Position numbers and translations under genes: made by a program
Shown here: piece after piece, positions 1 through 9,153 of the stretch
How the letters are laid out: the number at the start of each line of letters is the position of its first letter
How positions within the stretch are numbered: the stretch's first letter is position 1
Source: Angelakisella massiliensis
GTDB taxonomy: Bacteria > Bacillota > Clostridia > Oscillospirales > Ruminococcaceae
NCBI RefSeq assembly: GCF_900104675.1
Contig: NZ_LT629945.1
Span: 475,272 to 539,271 of the forward strand
Reading direction: 5' to 3'
DNA: 64,000 nt
The notes under the pieces: model-generated
What the model saw: only the letters and a program-made list of their open reading frames with translations
Databases searched by the model: none
What the model was told of the DNA's origin: nothing

Positions 1-108
1 ATATATAAGTTACTTAATCATTTTGGATTGTCGCTTTTGTCCTTCCAGCTCCTCCTTGGGACAGGACGGACACGGAATAAAGATCAAAACAAAGGTGGTA
101 AGGAATCG

Positions 109-1287
109 ATGCAGTATAATTTTGACCAGATCGTTGACCGTTCCGGCACTTACGCCTGCAAGCTGGAGGCTTTGCCGGAGGGCGCCCCCGCCGACGCTAT
201 GCCCTTGTGGGTAGCGGACATGGATTTTCCCTGCGCTGAGCCCATTATCAAGGCTTTGCATGAGCGGATCGACCGGAAAATTTTCGGTTATACCATGTAT
301 GAGAGTGAAGATGCCAGCAATGCCATCACCGGCTGGTACAAGAAACAGTTTGATTGGGATGTGGCCAAAGAGGATATCTTCTTCAGCCCCGGCGTAGTGC
401 CTGCCCTGGCGGTTCTGCTCCGCTTCCTCACCCAGGAGGGCGACGGCGTCATCATCCAGCGGCCAGTTTATCATCCTTTCACCAACAAGATCATCGGCAA
501 TGGCCGCAAGATCGTCAACAGCCCCCTTCTTTATCATGAAGGCAAATACACCATTGATTTTGAAAACCTGGAGAAATGCTTCGCTGATCCCACCGCCAAA
601 GGCATGATCCTATGCAGCCCTCACAATCCTGTGGGCCGGGTCTGGACCCCTGAGGAACTGCGGAAAGTTGTGGACATCGCCAAGAAATATGGCAAATGGA
701 TCATCTCTGATGAAATCCACTCCGATCTGGTGCGCAAGGGTGTTGTCCATACCCCGCTGCTGAAGCTGGCCCCTGATTATGCCGATAACATCGTGGTGTG
801 CACCGCCCCTTCCAAGACCTTTAACCTGGCGGGAATGGTCCTCTCCAACATTGTCATCCCCAATAAGGAGTGGCAGAAGGAGTGGAATCATATCGTCTGC
901 GACCAGTTGTCCATCTGTGACGCCAATCCTTTCGGCATCACCGCCATGATCGCTGCCTATACCCAGTGTGATGACTGGCTGGAGCAGGTGAAGGATTATA
1001 TTGACGGCAACATCCAATATATCAAGGACTTTGTAGCGGAGAACCTGCCCAAGGCTCATGTGGCCGACGCCCAGGGAACCTATCTGGTTTGGCTGGATCT
1101 GAATGCCTACGAAAAGGATCCCAAAAAGTTGGAGGATCTGATGCACAATGTCGCCCGGGTCGCCTTTGACGAAGGTTATATCTTCGGAGAGGAAGGAAAC
1201 GGCTTTGAGCGGATCAATGTGGCTACTCCCAGAGCCAACGTGGAGGAGTGCATGCGGCGGGTGAAAGCCGCTCTTGACACTCTCTGA
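109..1287 (+). CDS. MalY/PatB-family PLP aminotransferase (putative C-S lyase)
   Basis: A 392-residue fold-type I PLP enzyme of the MalY/PatB (cystathionine beta-lyase) branch of class I/II aminotransferases. Members cleave the C-S bond of cystathionine or cysteine conjugates in the cytoplasm, giving pyruvate, ammonia and a thiol. Visible hallmarks are PLWVADMDF near residue 40, SPHNPVGR (cofactor and substrate contacts), SDEIHSDL (Asp contacting the PLP pyridine nitrogen) and SKTFNLAG with the Schiff-base lysine. The ATG at 109 is preferred because GGTGG precedes it and family similarity begins there; the open frame extends upstream without a ribosome site. It appears monocistronic, ending 35 bp before a strong hairpin. 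True substrate is unknown: cystathionine, cystine or another amino acid would all fit. Confidence 0.9.
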   Translation: MQYNFDQIVDRSGTYACKLEALPEGAPADAMPLWVADMDFPCAEPIIKALHERIDRKIFGYTMYESEDASNAITGWYKKQFDWDVAKEDIFFSPGVVPALAVLLRFLTQEGDGVIIQRPVYHPFTNKIIGNGRKIVNSPLLYHEGKYTIDFENLEKCFADPTAKGMILCSPHNPVGRVWTPEELRKVVDIAKKYGKWIISDEIHSDLVRKGVVHTPLLKLAPDYADNIVVCTAPSKTFNLAGMVLSNIVIPNKEWQKEWNHIVCDQLSICDANPFGITAMIAAYTQCDDWLEQVKDYIDGNIQYIKDFVAENLPKAHVADAQGTYLVWLDLNAYEKDPKKLEDLMHNVARVAFDEGYIFGEEGNGFERINVATPRANVEECMRRVKAALDTL

Positions 1288-1321
1288 TCAAATGAATCGC
1301 AAAAAAGCGGATTGAGATGTG

Positions 1322-1361
1322 AAAACAGCGCAGCCCCGGTTTTCGAGGCTGCGCTGTTTTT
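1322..1361 (+). terminator. Rho-independent terminator after the aminotransferase
   Basis: A 14-bp stem (AACAGCGCAGCC paired with GGCTGCGCTGTT plus flanking A/T pairs) is followed by a T-run. The A-run on the other side means it could also serve the opposite strand. Confidence 0.85.
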
Positions 1362-1485
1362 GTGATGTAAAAAAGCAGATTCATCCTCAGCGTGGGAAGA
1401 ATCAAAGCGCCGGGAGCTGTCTCCGTTTGGGAGCGCCTTTTCCTTTCTTGTCCGCTGTATGTATCATCAGCAAAAATATTCCTTT

Positions 1486-1776
1486 TCAGAACTGACTGAA
1501 AACCAGCGCTACCAGTACACACTGGAGCAAAAAAATCGCCGGCAAACCCCAGGAAAACTTTTTATGCCGGGTTTTGTGATGGAAAACCTCCATTCCCAAA
1601 ATGGAGCCAAGGCTTCCTCCCAGCGCGGCAATCAGCAGCAGCGTCCGCTCCGGCACCCGCCAGCGGCCCTTTTTGGCCATCAGCTTGTCCCAGCCCATGG
1701 AAAGAAATCCCGCCAGGGTCATTACTGCCAGATAAAGCATGACCGCCCGATAAATCCAAGGAAGCTGCGTCACCAT
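1486..1776 (-). CDS. DUF1294 family small membrane protein
   Basis: A 96-residue protein with three hydrophobic segments and the DUF1294 signature: GWDKLMAKKGRWRVPE near residues 28-43, then GGSLGSILGM and HHKTRHKKF. DUF1294 proteins are small integral membrane proteins of unknown function. The start at 1776 has GGGAGGTGG upstream and overlaps the stop of the preceding gene (ATGGTGA overlap), so the two are translationally coupled. Family assignment is firm; function is not known. Confidence 0.8.
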   Translation of the reverse strand: MVTQLPWIYRAVMLYLAVMTLAGFLSMGWDKLMAKKGRWRVPERTLLLIAALGGSLGSILGMEVFHHKTRHKKFSWGLPAIFLLQCVLVALVFSQF

Positions 1777-2321
1777 CCCATCCACCTCCCCCAAAGTTGG
1801 GTAAAGAAGCCGCTCAGCTCTTCCCATGCGCCCTGAGGGCCATATTGGATGGTTAAATAGGTGCCCACAAATACCGCCCCCGCCGCCAGGCCCAAAAGTA
1901 CCCAGAACAGGGTATTCCGCCGGGCCACCGCCACATAGCGGTCCTCTGTCACCATATAGCCGGTAATGTGATAAAAGGCTGATGGAAAAGCCTCCGCGTC
2001 GTATACCGGCAGGCAAAATCTGTGAACACCGCTGATCCGGGTAACATAGCCAATGGCAGGACGTTTTGTACGGGTACACAGCACGCCCAGACAATTTCCC
2101 CGCTGGAAGGACCAATTGGGGTCCCGCCGCTCCAGGTCCCGCAGCGGCTCCCGCCCATACAGCGGGGTAATGATTTCCTTGATGTAACTGCCCATGGTAT
2201 CCACCTCCACCCGCTTTTTCAAACAGGTGCGGCGGCTGGCCGCGTCCTCTACAGGCCGCAGCGCTCCCAGGCAGGGCAGGTCCTGTTCCTGCCGGTCCTT
2301 CAGTGCCCAGATCTTCAGCAT
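1770..2321 (-). CDS. Hypothetical protein with one C-terminal membrane segment
   Basis: An ORF of 183 codons that I do not recognise. The N-terminal two thirds are soluble and rich in charged residues. A single hydrophobic helix (FWVLLGLAAGAVFVGTYL) lies near residues 138-156, followed by a short tail. The ATG at 2321 has a poor ribosome site. An internal ATG at 2195 (MGSYIKEIITPLYGRE) has a very good GGAGGTGG site and may be the true start, giving 141 residues. It overlaps and is coupled to the DUF1294 gene, suggesting a common membrane role. Confidence 0.6.
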   Translation of the reverse strand: MLKIWALKDRQEQDLPCLGALRPVEDAASRRTCLKKRVEVDTMGSYIKEIITPLYGREPLRDLERRDPNWSFQRGNCLGVLCTRTKRPAIGYVTRISGVHRFCLPVYDAEAFPSAFYHITGYMVTEDRYVAVARRNTLFWVLLGLAAGAVFVGTYLTIQYGPQGAWEELSGFFTQLWGRWMGW

Positions 2322-2856
2322 TGTTTCTACTCCATTCCCTTGGGGAGGCTTTTGAAAAGCCCTCTTTGTAAATCATTATACTGTTGGGAATGTGTCCTGT
2401 CAATGAAAGAACTCAGCCGCCATTGCGCCGATACCTGTCCCTCTTTGGAAATATGGGAAGCGGAGACGTGTGCATCAAAACTGAGGGCGGACAGGGAGCT
2501 TGCGGGAAGATCCATCCATGGAAAGATGTACCTTCGGCAATCTGCCTCCATAAAAGCTGCAGCGGTCCGGCAGGACAAAGGATGCCTGCGGCTCTTTCCT
2601 CAAACAGCTTTTTGCAGGCAGGGCAACTGCGGTGAAGCGTGCTTTCTGTTTTTTGTTTTGATACAGACAAAACGACTGGCTGCTGTTCTGCGGCACCGTC
2701 ATCCCTTTGGGCCTTGACGTCAAAAGCTGAAGGGCGCCCCCACACTTACAGAATGAGGACGCCCTTTTTTGAGTTTGTTTGAAAGCAAAAATTGGTGCCG
2801 AAAGGGATTTTTCTCCTCATCCGGCCATCAACGTTCAAACATCTCAGGATGTCAGA
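2322..2856. other. Intergenic region without a convincing gene
   Basis: Frames here lack ribosome sites and recognisable motifs. The only structure seen is a hairpin at 2730-2766 (AAGGGCG paired with CGCCCTT) followed by six T on the plus strand, a possible terminator with a 23-nt loop. Confidence 0.5.
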
Positions 2857-3075
2857 TCAGCCCAGAACGTTGGACGCAACGCTGTCCACGACTGTATTGA
2901 CCATCTCTCCCATAGCCCGGGCCGCCTTGCCCGCGGTACGCTTCATCGCTTTGCGGCTGCTCTTCATGGAACGGGCGTTCATGGCGTAGGCTGCCGCGCC
3001 CGCCGCCAGTGTCACTGCCGCAATTCCGGCTGCCGCCGGGATCACATTTTTGTGGCTATTGTGATGCATCATCAT
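2857..3075 (-). CDS. Small membrane-anchored basic protein
   Basis: A 72-residue ORF starting with three consecutive ATG codons behind GGAAGGAG. The second or third ATG has the best spacing. After a His/Asn-rich start there is one hydrophobic alanine-rich helix (residues about 12-32), then a basic amphipathic helix (SMKSSRKAMKRTAGKAARAM) and a short tail. The pattern resembles small membrane proteins common in Clostridia, but no family is recognised. It stands alone between intergenic stretches. Confidence 0.6.
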   Translation of the reverse strand: MMMHHNSHKNVIPAAAGIAAVTLAAGAAAYAMNARSMKSSRKAMKRTAGKAARAMGEMVNTVVDSVASNVLG

Positions 3076-3356
3076 GACTCCTTCCGCGGCCGGTACTGTC
3101 AGGAATGCTTCCGGCCGCCGTCTGAGCCTGTTCGGTACAAGCAGCGCCTATTTGCTTCCTTTCATCCGTCCGCAGGGATTAGTTTGTCCCGAAAAAAGAG
3201 GGGGATACATGAGAATGTTGTAAAATTCAGCCACTTCTTTTCTACTGATTGCACAATCAAGGAGAAAGCTTAAGCATGAATATTGTGCATCAATTCCAAC
3301 CGCATATAAGATCGATGGTGACAGCGAAATTTTTCATGGCAAAAGTGCTGAAACTA

Positions 3357-3458
3357 TGCTATAATTAGCAAATCTTACTTGTTCAACTGCCCTAAATTCA
3401 AAAAGCAGATGGCTCCCTCCGGCAGAAATTGAACCGATCCCTGCTGTCCCCTTATAAT
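3357..3458 (+). promoter_or_regulatory. Promoter region for the pyridoxal kinase gene
   Basis: Two candidate sigma-A elements are visible: an extended -10 (TGCTATAAT, 3357-3365), and TTGAAC with TATAAT at 3453-3458 at 18-bp spacing, 26 bp before the ATG. The proximal one would give a leader of about 20 nt. The 3076-3356 interval shows no gene. Confidence 0.5.
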
Positions 3459-3483
3459 ACCAATCAAAGAGAGGTTCTCAAAT

Positions 3484-4347
3484 ATGGCTGTCAAACCCCT
3501 TCGCGCTGCCGCTATCCATGATCTGTCTGGCTTTGGACGGTGTTCCCTGTCAGTGATCCTTCCGGTGATGTCGGTAATGGGCGTACAGGTCTGTCCCATC
3601 CCCACTGCCGTTCTCTCCACCCACACCGGTGGTTTCGGAGAAGTTGTCCGGCGGGACCTGACCGACTACCTCCAGCCTTGTCTGGATCATTACCAGCGTC
3701 TTTCGGTGAATCTGGACTGTATTTATACCGGTTATCTCAGCTGCGTGGAACAGGTAGATCATTGTCAGGAATTTTTTTCCGCTTACCCCGACGCCCTCAA
3801 GGTAGTGGACCCGGTGATGGGAGACCACGGCAAGCTGTACCGTTCCTTCACCCCACAGCTGGTGGACGGCATCCGACGCCTGGCGTCAGAGGCGGACATC
3901 ATCACTCCCAACCTGACTGAGGCTTCCATCCTTTTGGAAACGGAGCTTGGCGGCGAAGAGCTGACGGTGAGCAAGGCCCGCAGTGTGCTGACCCGCCTGA
4001 GCCAGCAGGGGCCCGGCAGAATCGTCATCACCGGCGTTACCCTGGCTTCCGGTGAATACGCCAACATCTGCTATGACCGGGAGCACAGCACCTTCTGGAA
4101 ATCCCCCAGTGATTACCTTCCGGTAATCTATCCGGGAACAGGAGACCTGTTTGCCGCGGTGCTGACAGCTTCCCTGCTTCAGGGAGACAGCCTGCCCATG
4201 GCCATGGACCGGGCCACCCGGTATGTGGAACTGACCATCAAAACCACCTATGGCTACAGCACCGATCCCCGGGAAGGTGTCATGCTGGAGCAAACGCTGG
4301 AATGGCTCACCCATCGGGAAGTGCCCAGAGGCTACAGCAGCCTGTAA
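3484..4347 (+). CDS. Pyridoxamine/pyridoxal kinase
   Basis: A 287-residue ribokinase-superfamily enzyme of the PdxY/PdxK type. It phosphorylates pyridoxal, pyridoxine or pyridoxamine to the 5'-phosphate in vitamin B6 salvage. Visible motifs are HDLSGFGRCSL near residue 12, PTAVLSTHTGGFG, DPVMGDHGKLY, TPNLTEA and the phosphate-binding/catalytic GTGDLFAA near residue 218, where Asp is the catalytic base. The AGAGAGG ribosome site fits the ATG. The next gene, 61 bp downstream on the same strand, encodes an ECF S component, which suggests a vitamin B6 uptake-and-trapping operon. Hydroxymethylpyrimidine kinase (ThiD) is less likely because the HDLSGFGR motif is typical of pyridoxal kinases. Confidence 0.88.
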   Translation: MAVKPLRAAAIHDLSGFGRCSLSVILPVMSVMGVQVCPIPTAVLSTHTGGFGEVVRRDLTDYLQPCLDHYQRLSVNLDCIYTGYLSCVEQVDHCQEFFSAYPDALKVVDPVMGDHGKLYRSFTPQLVDGIRRLASEADIITPNLTEASILLETELGGEELTVSKARSVLTRLSQQGPGRIVITGVTLASGEYANICYDREHSTFWKSPSDYLPVIYPGTGDLFAAVLTASLLQGDSLPMAMDRATRYVELTIKTTYGYSTDPREGVMLEQTLEWLTHREVPRGYSSL

Positions 4348-4408
4348 CAAAAGAGGATCTCTCCCATCCGCGCACCGCTCAGACCGGTGCCATTGAGGAG
4401 GAGAGCAT

Positions 4409-5023
4409 ATGAACAAGAAAATTACTGTCTATGATATGGCTGTGGTTGGCCTGATGGCGGCCATGGTATTCGTTTCCACCGCCCTGCTGAAAATCGGTCC
4501 CATCATGACCCCTGCCGGGCCTACTCAGCTGAAAACCGGCAATGTGATCTGCCTGCTGGCCGGACTGCTGTTTGGAGGCTGGCGGGGAGGACTGGCAGCA
4601 GGTATCGGTTCGGCGCTGTATGATCTGTCTGACCCCACCTTTGCTCCCAGCGCCCCTTTCACCCTGGTATTTTTCTTTGTGATGGGCGCTCTGCCCGGCC
4701 TGATCTCCCACTTGGGCGGCAGGGACGGTCTGAACCGCAAGTGGAACCTTTTGGGCTGCATCGCCGGCTCCGGCAGTTATCTGGTGCTGCACCTGGGCAA
4801 AAGTCTCATCACCCTGCTGCTGGAAGGCAGCGATTTCCGGGCCGCTGTCACCGCCTGTACCGTCAAGTTCATTACCTCCGGCATCAACGCCGTGTTCGCC
4901 ATTGTGGTGGCTTTTCTCCTGGCTCCCGCGCTCCATTCCGCTTTGGAAAAGGCCGGTGTGATGCAGAAGCTCCGTCACGGCCACAGCCACACTGCTCCCC
5001 AGCATCAGCAGGCGCAAGGGTAA
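4409..5023 (+). CDS. ECF transporter S component (probable vitamin B6 uptake)
   Basis: A 204-residue integral membrane protein with about six hydrophobic segments, the glycine-rich LLAGLLFGGWRGGLAAGIGSALYD segment typical of S components, and a His-rich C-terminal tail. S components bind a vitamin and dock on a shared EcfA/A'/T module, which is not in this window. GGAG precedes the ATG. Its position 61 bp behind pyridoxal kinase suggests pyridoxine/pyridoxal as substrate (PdxU-like); that is inference from context. An IS3 element begins 87 bp downstream. Confidence 0.85.
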   Translation: MNKKITVYDMAVVGLMAAMVFVSTALLKIGPIMTPAGPTQLKTGNVICLLAGLLFGGWRGGLAAGIGSALYDLSDPTFAPSAPFTLVFFFVMGALPGLISHLGGRDGLNRKWNLLGCIAGSGSYLVLHLGKSLITLLLEGSDFRAAVTACTVKFITSGINAVFAIVVAFLLAPALHSALEKAGVMQKLRHGHSHTAPQHQQAQG

Positions 5024-5156
5024 AGCTTTAACGAAAAAAGAAAGCAGACAAAAGTCTGTATGCATACTATTTGCATCTGTGCCAAACAAAAAACAATCCA
5101 TCATCCATTTTGAAGTGACCCCAAAAAGTTAGACAATATTTGAAAGTAAAAATTGT

Positions 5157-5906
5157 CTAAGCAGCCGAAAGGGCTTGTTGTCTGTGAAGAGCAGGCGGCA
5201 AGCCCTTCAGCTTTGCCTTGATGCGGCGGTTGTTGTAGTAATCCAGATAGTCCAGCAGTTCCCGCTTGAAGTGCTCCATAGATTCAAATTCTTGCAGATA
5301 CAGCAACTCACTTTTGAGTAAGCCAAAGAAATTTTCCATAACAGCATTATCCAGACAGTTACCTTTGCGGCTCATACTCTGTTGAATTCCTTTCTTACGA
5401 AGCATACGCTGGTACTGCTTATGTTGGTATTGCCAACCTTGGTCGGAATGAAGGATTAACTCTGTTGCATCTGGTATTGTTTCAAAAGCCTTATCCAGCA
5501 TGGTAGTAACCATACTCAGAATCGGTCGGTCAAAGATGGCATAACTCACCAAATACCCGTTGTGTAAATCCAGGATTGGAGAAAGATAGAGCTTCTGGCC
5601 AAATAGGCTGAACTCTGTCACATCGGTGACCCATTTCTGGTTTGGCTCTTCAGCACAGAAATTCCTGTTTAGCAAATTAGGAGCAATTTTGCCCACTTCT
5701 CCCTTGTAAGAATGATATTTCTTGATTCTGACACGGCAGACTAAGCCTAATTCTTTCATAAGCCGCTGGACAGTCTTGTGATTGCAAATAAATCCACGGT
5801 TATGTAACTCAGTTGTGATACGGCGGTACCCATACCGTCCTTTGTTCTCGTGGTAAATCAGGGTGATTTCTGCTTTGACTTCCTTGTATTTGTCTGGTAC
5901 CCTCAT
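5157..5906 (-). CDS. IS3-family transposase OrfB (DDE integrase)
   Basis: The catalytic half of the transposase. The stated start is only the first ATG. The frame is open upstream to about 6000 and includes a conserved-looking VVQKLRHEFSLSFLLEIA segment, so it is normally made as a -1 fusion with OrfA. An HTH_21-like region is followed by the rve core with the DDE residues visible in VTDVTEFS, HSDQGWQY and NAVMENFFG. Both frames look intact, so the copy may be active. Confidence 0.88.
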   Translation of the reverse strand: MRVPDKYKEVKAEITLIYHENKGRYGYRRITTELHNRGFICNHKTVQRLMKELGLVCRVRIKKYHSYKGEVGKIAPNLLNRNFCAEEPNQKWVTDVTEFSLFGQKLYLSPILDLHNGYLVSYAIFDRPILSMVTTMLDKAFETIPDATELILHSDQGWQYQHKQYQRMLRKKGIQQSMSRKGNCLDNAVMENFFGLLKSELLYLQEFESMEHFKRELLDYLDYYNNRRIKAKLKGLPPALHRQQALSAA

Positions 5907-5995
5907 CTGCTTCAGATGATAGTAGAAGGTAGCACGAGGAAGTTGAGCGATTTCGAGCAGAAACGACAGCGAGAATTCATGCCTCAGTTTTTGAA

Positions 5996-6346
5996 CTACC
6001 TGCGCTTTTTGTGCTGGCGTCGCTCTTCTTCCAAAACCAAGGCTTGCAAGTTTTTTAAGTAAGCATTTTCTGCTCGTAGCCGCTGAACCTCAGCGAGTAA
6101 ATTCTCTTCCACTTTGCTTGGCAGTCTCTCCGTTTCGCCCGTACTCCTGCGTCCTCGACGCTCTATAGCAAGGCCTTCCGGACCTTCTTCCAGATAAATC
6201 CGTTCCCAGCTTTGAATGCGTCCATGTCCATGGACTTCGTATAGCTTGGCAGCTTCCTCATAGCTAAGGCCATCTTGCATGACTGCCTCAACCACCTGCT
6301 TCTTGAATTCTGGTGTATAACGTTTGTTTGGTATTCCTTTTGGCAT
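5996..6346 (-). CDS. IS3-family transposase OrfA
   Basis: A 116-residue protein from the ATG at 6346 (MPKGIPNKRYTPEFKK). It has an N-terminal helix-turn-helix that binds the element ends (residues about 10-55) and a C-terminal leucine-rich coiled coil with EVQRLRAENAYLKNLQALVLEE. It ends at CAC AAA AAG CGC AGG TAG, and OrfB is open in the -1 frame across this A-run. A programmed -1 frameshift to make the OrfAB transposase, as in other IS3 members, is therefore likely. Confidence 0.85.
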   Translation of the reverse strand: MPKGIPNKRYTPEFKKQVVEAVMQDGLSYEEAAKLYEVHGHGRIQSWERIYLEEGPEGLAIERRGRRSTGETERLPSKVEENLLAEVQRLRAENAYLKNLQALVLEEERRQHKKRR

Positions 6347-6472
6347 AATAAAGCACCCCACTTCTTAGTCAGTATATCATACTGTCTAACAAATGGGGTG
6401 CAGTTCAAAGGTTCTGATGCTCACTTTTTGTTTTAAAAACAGTAGTGGAGCAGGGAAAAAGCATCCCGACAT

Positions 6473-7843
6473 TCAGCCAATAAGAATCTTTCCCTGAGGC
6501 AGCACCTGCTTGGCGCTGCTGTTCCGCATGGCCAATGAGACCGCCAATGAAACCGGCCCCACCCGTCCCAAATACATGGAAAGGATCAGCACCATTCTGG
6601 AAAGCATGCCCAGTCTGGCGGTCACTCCTGCGGAAAGTCCCACTGTGGCAAAGGCGGAAACCTCCTCGTATACAATATCAATACTGTTTACCTGGTTATC
6701 CAGAGCGAAATGCATCAGCATGGAGGAAAAAATCACCACGGTCAGCGCCAGAAACAGCAGTGCCATCGCCTTGTATACCGCTTTTTTATCCAGCTTGTGC
6801 CCCATGATAATGGTATCCTCATAACCACGCATCACACTGCTGACGGTCATGAACATCACCGCCACTGTTGTTACCTTGATACCACCGCCGGTAGAAGCAG
6901 GGGCCGCACCAATAAACATCAGGGCAATGGAGATGATTTTGGACAGATCTGTCATTCCCGCCTGATCGATGGTGTTAAAGCCGGCGGTACGGGTGGTCAC
7001 TGATTGGAAAAATCCGGCCATTACCTTATCTGCCGGGGACAGTTCTGCCATAGTGGCGGGATTGTTCCACTCCAAAATGCTGATAACCACGCCACCCAAA
7101 ACAATCAGCAGCACGGTCATGAACAGCACCACCCGGGTATGGAGGGAGAGTGTATGGGTACGACGGTATTGATACAATTCTCTCCATACCACAAAACCCA
7201 ATCCGCCGAAAATGATCAGCAGCATGATCGGCAAACACACCATTGCCTGATCCGCGTATCCTGTAAGGGAAACGAACGCGCCATGGCGTCCCATCAGGTC
7301 AAATCCCGCATTGCAGAAGGCGGAAACAGCTGTAAAAATGGAAATATAAATTCCTTCCGCGCCATATTCCGGCACAAAGGTAAAGGCCAGCACCAGGGCG
7401 CCCAGGCCTTCAATGGCAAACGTCACCACCATGGCAGTTTTTACCATGCGTCTGGCATCGGCAAAATTATCACTGTTGACCGATTCTTTTGCCAAATCCA
7501 TACTGCGCAGCCCCATTTTCCGGCCGATTGCCATATTGAAAAAGGTGGTAAGGGTCACAAGCCCCAGCCCGCCAATCTGGATCAGCAGCAAAATAATAAT
7601 CTGTCCAAAAACGCTCCAATATAAATAAGTATCATATACCACCAAACCGGTAACACAGGTAGCGGAGGTGGCGGTAAACAGCGCATCGGGAAACGGCGTG
7701 ATCACACCACTGCGGGAACTGATGGGCAGTGTCAGCAGAACCGCCCCAGTGAAAATAACCAGCAAAAAGCTCAGACAGATCAGCCGAACCGGGCTGGCCT
7801 TCAGCAACCGTTTATGTGGTGTGGAGGGCTGATTATTAAACAT
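6473..7843 (-). CDS. TrkH/KtrB-family potassium transporter membrane subunit
   Basis: A 456-residue polytopic membrane protein with the four-fold pore motifs of the SKT superfamily: TATSATCVTGL (first pore loop), AVSAFCNAGFDLMG (second), TTRTAGFNT (third) and SAFATVGLSAGV (fourth). It takes up K+, often with Na+, across the cytoplasmic membrane. AAGGAAGG precedes the ATG. KtrB works with the cytoplasmic NAD/ATP-binding KtrA, but none lies beside it here. The gene ends 66 bp from the IS3 element, so a downstream partner could have been displaced; that is inference. Confidence 0.9.
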   Translation of the reverse strand: MFNNQPSTPHKRLLKASPVRLICLSFLLVIFTGAVLLTLPISSRSGVITPFPDALFTATSATCVTGLVVYDTYLYWSVFGQIIILLLIQIGGLGLVTLTTFFNMAIGRKMGLRSMDLAKESVNSDNFADARRMVKTAMVVTFAIEGLGALVLAFTFVPEYGAEGIYISIFTAVSAFCNAGFDLMGRHGAFVSLTGYADQAMVCLPIMLLIIFGGLGFVVWRELYQYRRTHTLSLHTRVVLFMTVLLIVLGGVVISILEWNNPATMAELSPADKVMAGFFQSVTTRTAGFNTIDQAGMTDLSKIISIALMFIGAAPASTGGGIKVTTVAVMFMTVSSVMRGYEDTIIMGHKLDKKAVYKAMALLFLALTVVIFSSMLMHFALDNQVNSIDIVYEEVSAFATVGLSAGVTARLGMLSRMVLILSMYLGRVGPVSLAVSLAMRNSSAKQVLPQGKILIG

Positions 7844-7948
7844 ATCAAAAACCTTCCTTCCTGAAAATGCTGCAGCAGCCTGATGAAAAAAGGATCGTTC
7901 TCCCGCCGCGCAGAAAAACGACCCCGCTCAAAAAGCTTCCCCCTATTC

Positions 7949-8362
7949 CTACTGAGGAAGTCCCAGACGTTTTTTGGCCAGGCGAATCAATCTCTTATCA
8001 TTGGAAAAAGTGACCATTTCTCCCGCTTGGTGAATGGGAACCCAACGAACCTCGCTGATTTCCTCCTCCTGCCGCACCAGTTTGTCTTCCAGCGCGCGGC
8101 CCAAAAAATACACCACCTGTTTTTTCACTCCCGGCTTTGGAAAATACTCCACACTTTCCCGAAAGCCATCCAGCAGTGTGATGGATACGCCTGTTTCCTC
8201 CTTCACTTCCCTCATGGCAGTTTGCTGCTCATTCTCCCCCTGCTCCACATGGCCTTTGGGGAAAGACCAATGACCGCCAAACCGATGGCGCAGGAGGATC
8301 AGGTCATACGACTCCTCATTTGGGCGGAACACCAAAGCTCCGCAAGACTTTTCTCTTCGCAT
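7949..8362 (-). CDS. NUDIX hydrolase (Ap4A hydrolase-like)
   Basis: A 137-residue single-domain protein with a perfect Nudix box from GHVEQGENE to REVKEETGV (residues about 38-60), where the REVKEE glutamates bind the divalent metal. The N-terminal SCGALVF and FPKGHVEQGE context resembles diadenosine tetraphosphatases. It would hydrolyse nucleoside diphosphate-linked compounds in the cytoplasm. The ribosome site is weak (AAAGG, 12 bp upstream). Confidence 0.85.
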   Translation of the reverse strand: MRREKSCGALVFRPNEESYDLILLRHRFGGHWSFPKGHVEQGENEQQTAMREVKEETGVSITLLDGFRESVEYFPKPGVKKQVVYFLGRALEDKLVRQEEEISEVRWVPIHQAGEMVTFSNDKRLIRLAKKRLGLPQ

Positions 8363-8671
8363 AGAACTAAATACCTTTCTTCATTCTGCCGTTTTCGCAA
8401 AACAGCGGCGCTGCCCCATTGTCCGTTTTTTCGTTCCATCGGCAATGCGGCGGCGCTGAATCATCGGCACGCTGCACTTCAATAAAAATTCTCCACGTCA
8501 TCAGCAAACGCGCAGCAACGATGACAAAACATCGCTCACAGAAGGGCGCATGCCTTCCCCTCCTGTTTATAACACATTTACTATACCATTAAAGCAAGGA
8601 AATGAAAAGACCTATAAAGGATTTTTTATTCTTTTCCGGCCTTTTCCACAAGGCTGTATTTCCTGCCCGGC

Positions 8672-8700
8672 TTGACAAAATGCTGCACGGGCGGTAAAAT
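8672..8700 (+). promoter_or_regulatory. Consensus sigma-A promoter of the tRNA-Arg array
   Basis: TTGACA at 8672, a 17-bp spacer and TAAAAT at 8695. It lies about 75 bp before the first tRNA-like unit and points into the array. It is probably the original promoter of the tRNA-Arg gene at this locus. Confidence 0.75.
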
Positions 8701-9051
8701 TATTTTTAATCCTGTTTGCGCAGGCTCAAATTACTTTTGCAGCAGGCATTTTTTATGGTCTTTCCCCGAATATGCCTCCGTAGTTAAATGGATATAACAA
8801 ACCCCTCCTAAAAATCGAACCGTTCGAATCCCGGAGCCTTGTATAACTGAATAATTTGTGTATATGCCCCCGTACCTCACCAGGATAGAGGGTCCGCCTC
8901 CTAAAAATCGAACCGTTCGAATCCCGGAGCCTTGTAAAATTGAATAAATCCTGTATATGCCCCCGTACCTCACCAGGATAGAGGGTCCGCCTCCTAAGCG
9001 GCAGTTCGTTCGAATCCTGTGGAGCCTGAAAATTGAATATTTGTTGTATAA

Positions 9052-9090
9052 GCCCCCGTACCTCACCGGGATAGAGGGTCCGCCTCCTAA
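9052..9090 (+). pseudogene. 5' half of a split tRNA-Arg(CCU)
   Basis: Acceptor strand GCCCCCG, a D-arm closed by CCTC and GAGG, anticodon 5' stem TCCGC and the loop CTCCTAA. Its natural 3' half is not adjacent but lies at 17669-17713. Joined at the loop the two give a perfectly paired 77-nt tRNA. The sequence after 9090 is foreign. Confidence 0.75.
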
Positions 9091-9153
9091 GGTGGCGTTA
9101 CAACAATCAACTCTGCTCGGTAGTTGGGTGTCAAAAACTTAATATTTATAAAT

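Larger units (their letters stand above)
5111..6407 (-). mobile_element. IS3-family (IS150-like) insertion sequence
   Basis: A 1.3-kb element with two overlapping transposase frames on the minus strand. Imperfect terminal inverted repeats are visible: TGAAGTGACCCC at the left end and, inverted, TGAACTGCACCCC at the right end, continuing to a shared GTTAGACA. No clean 3-bp target duplication is evident. It sits between the ECF S component and trkH and interrupts no recognisable gene. Confidence 0.85.

Noticed and set aside
2022..2717. 231-codon plus-strand ORF
   Set aside because: Mostly antisense to the 1770-2321 gene and without ribosome site or recognisable domain.
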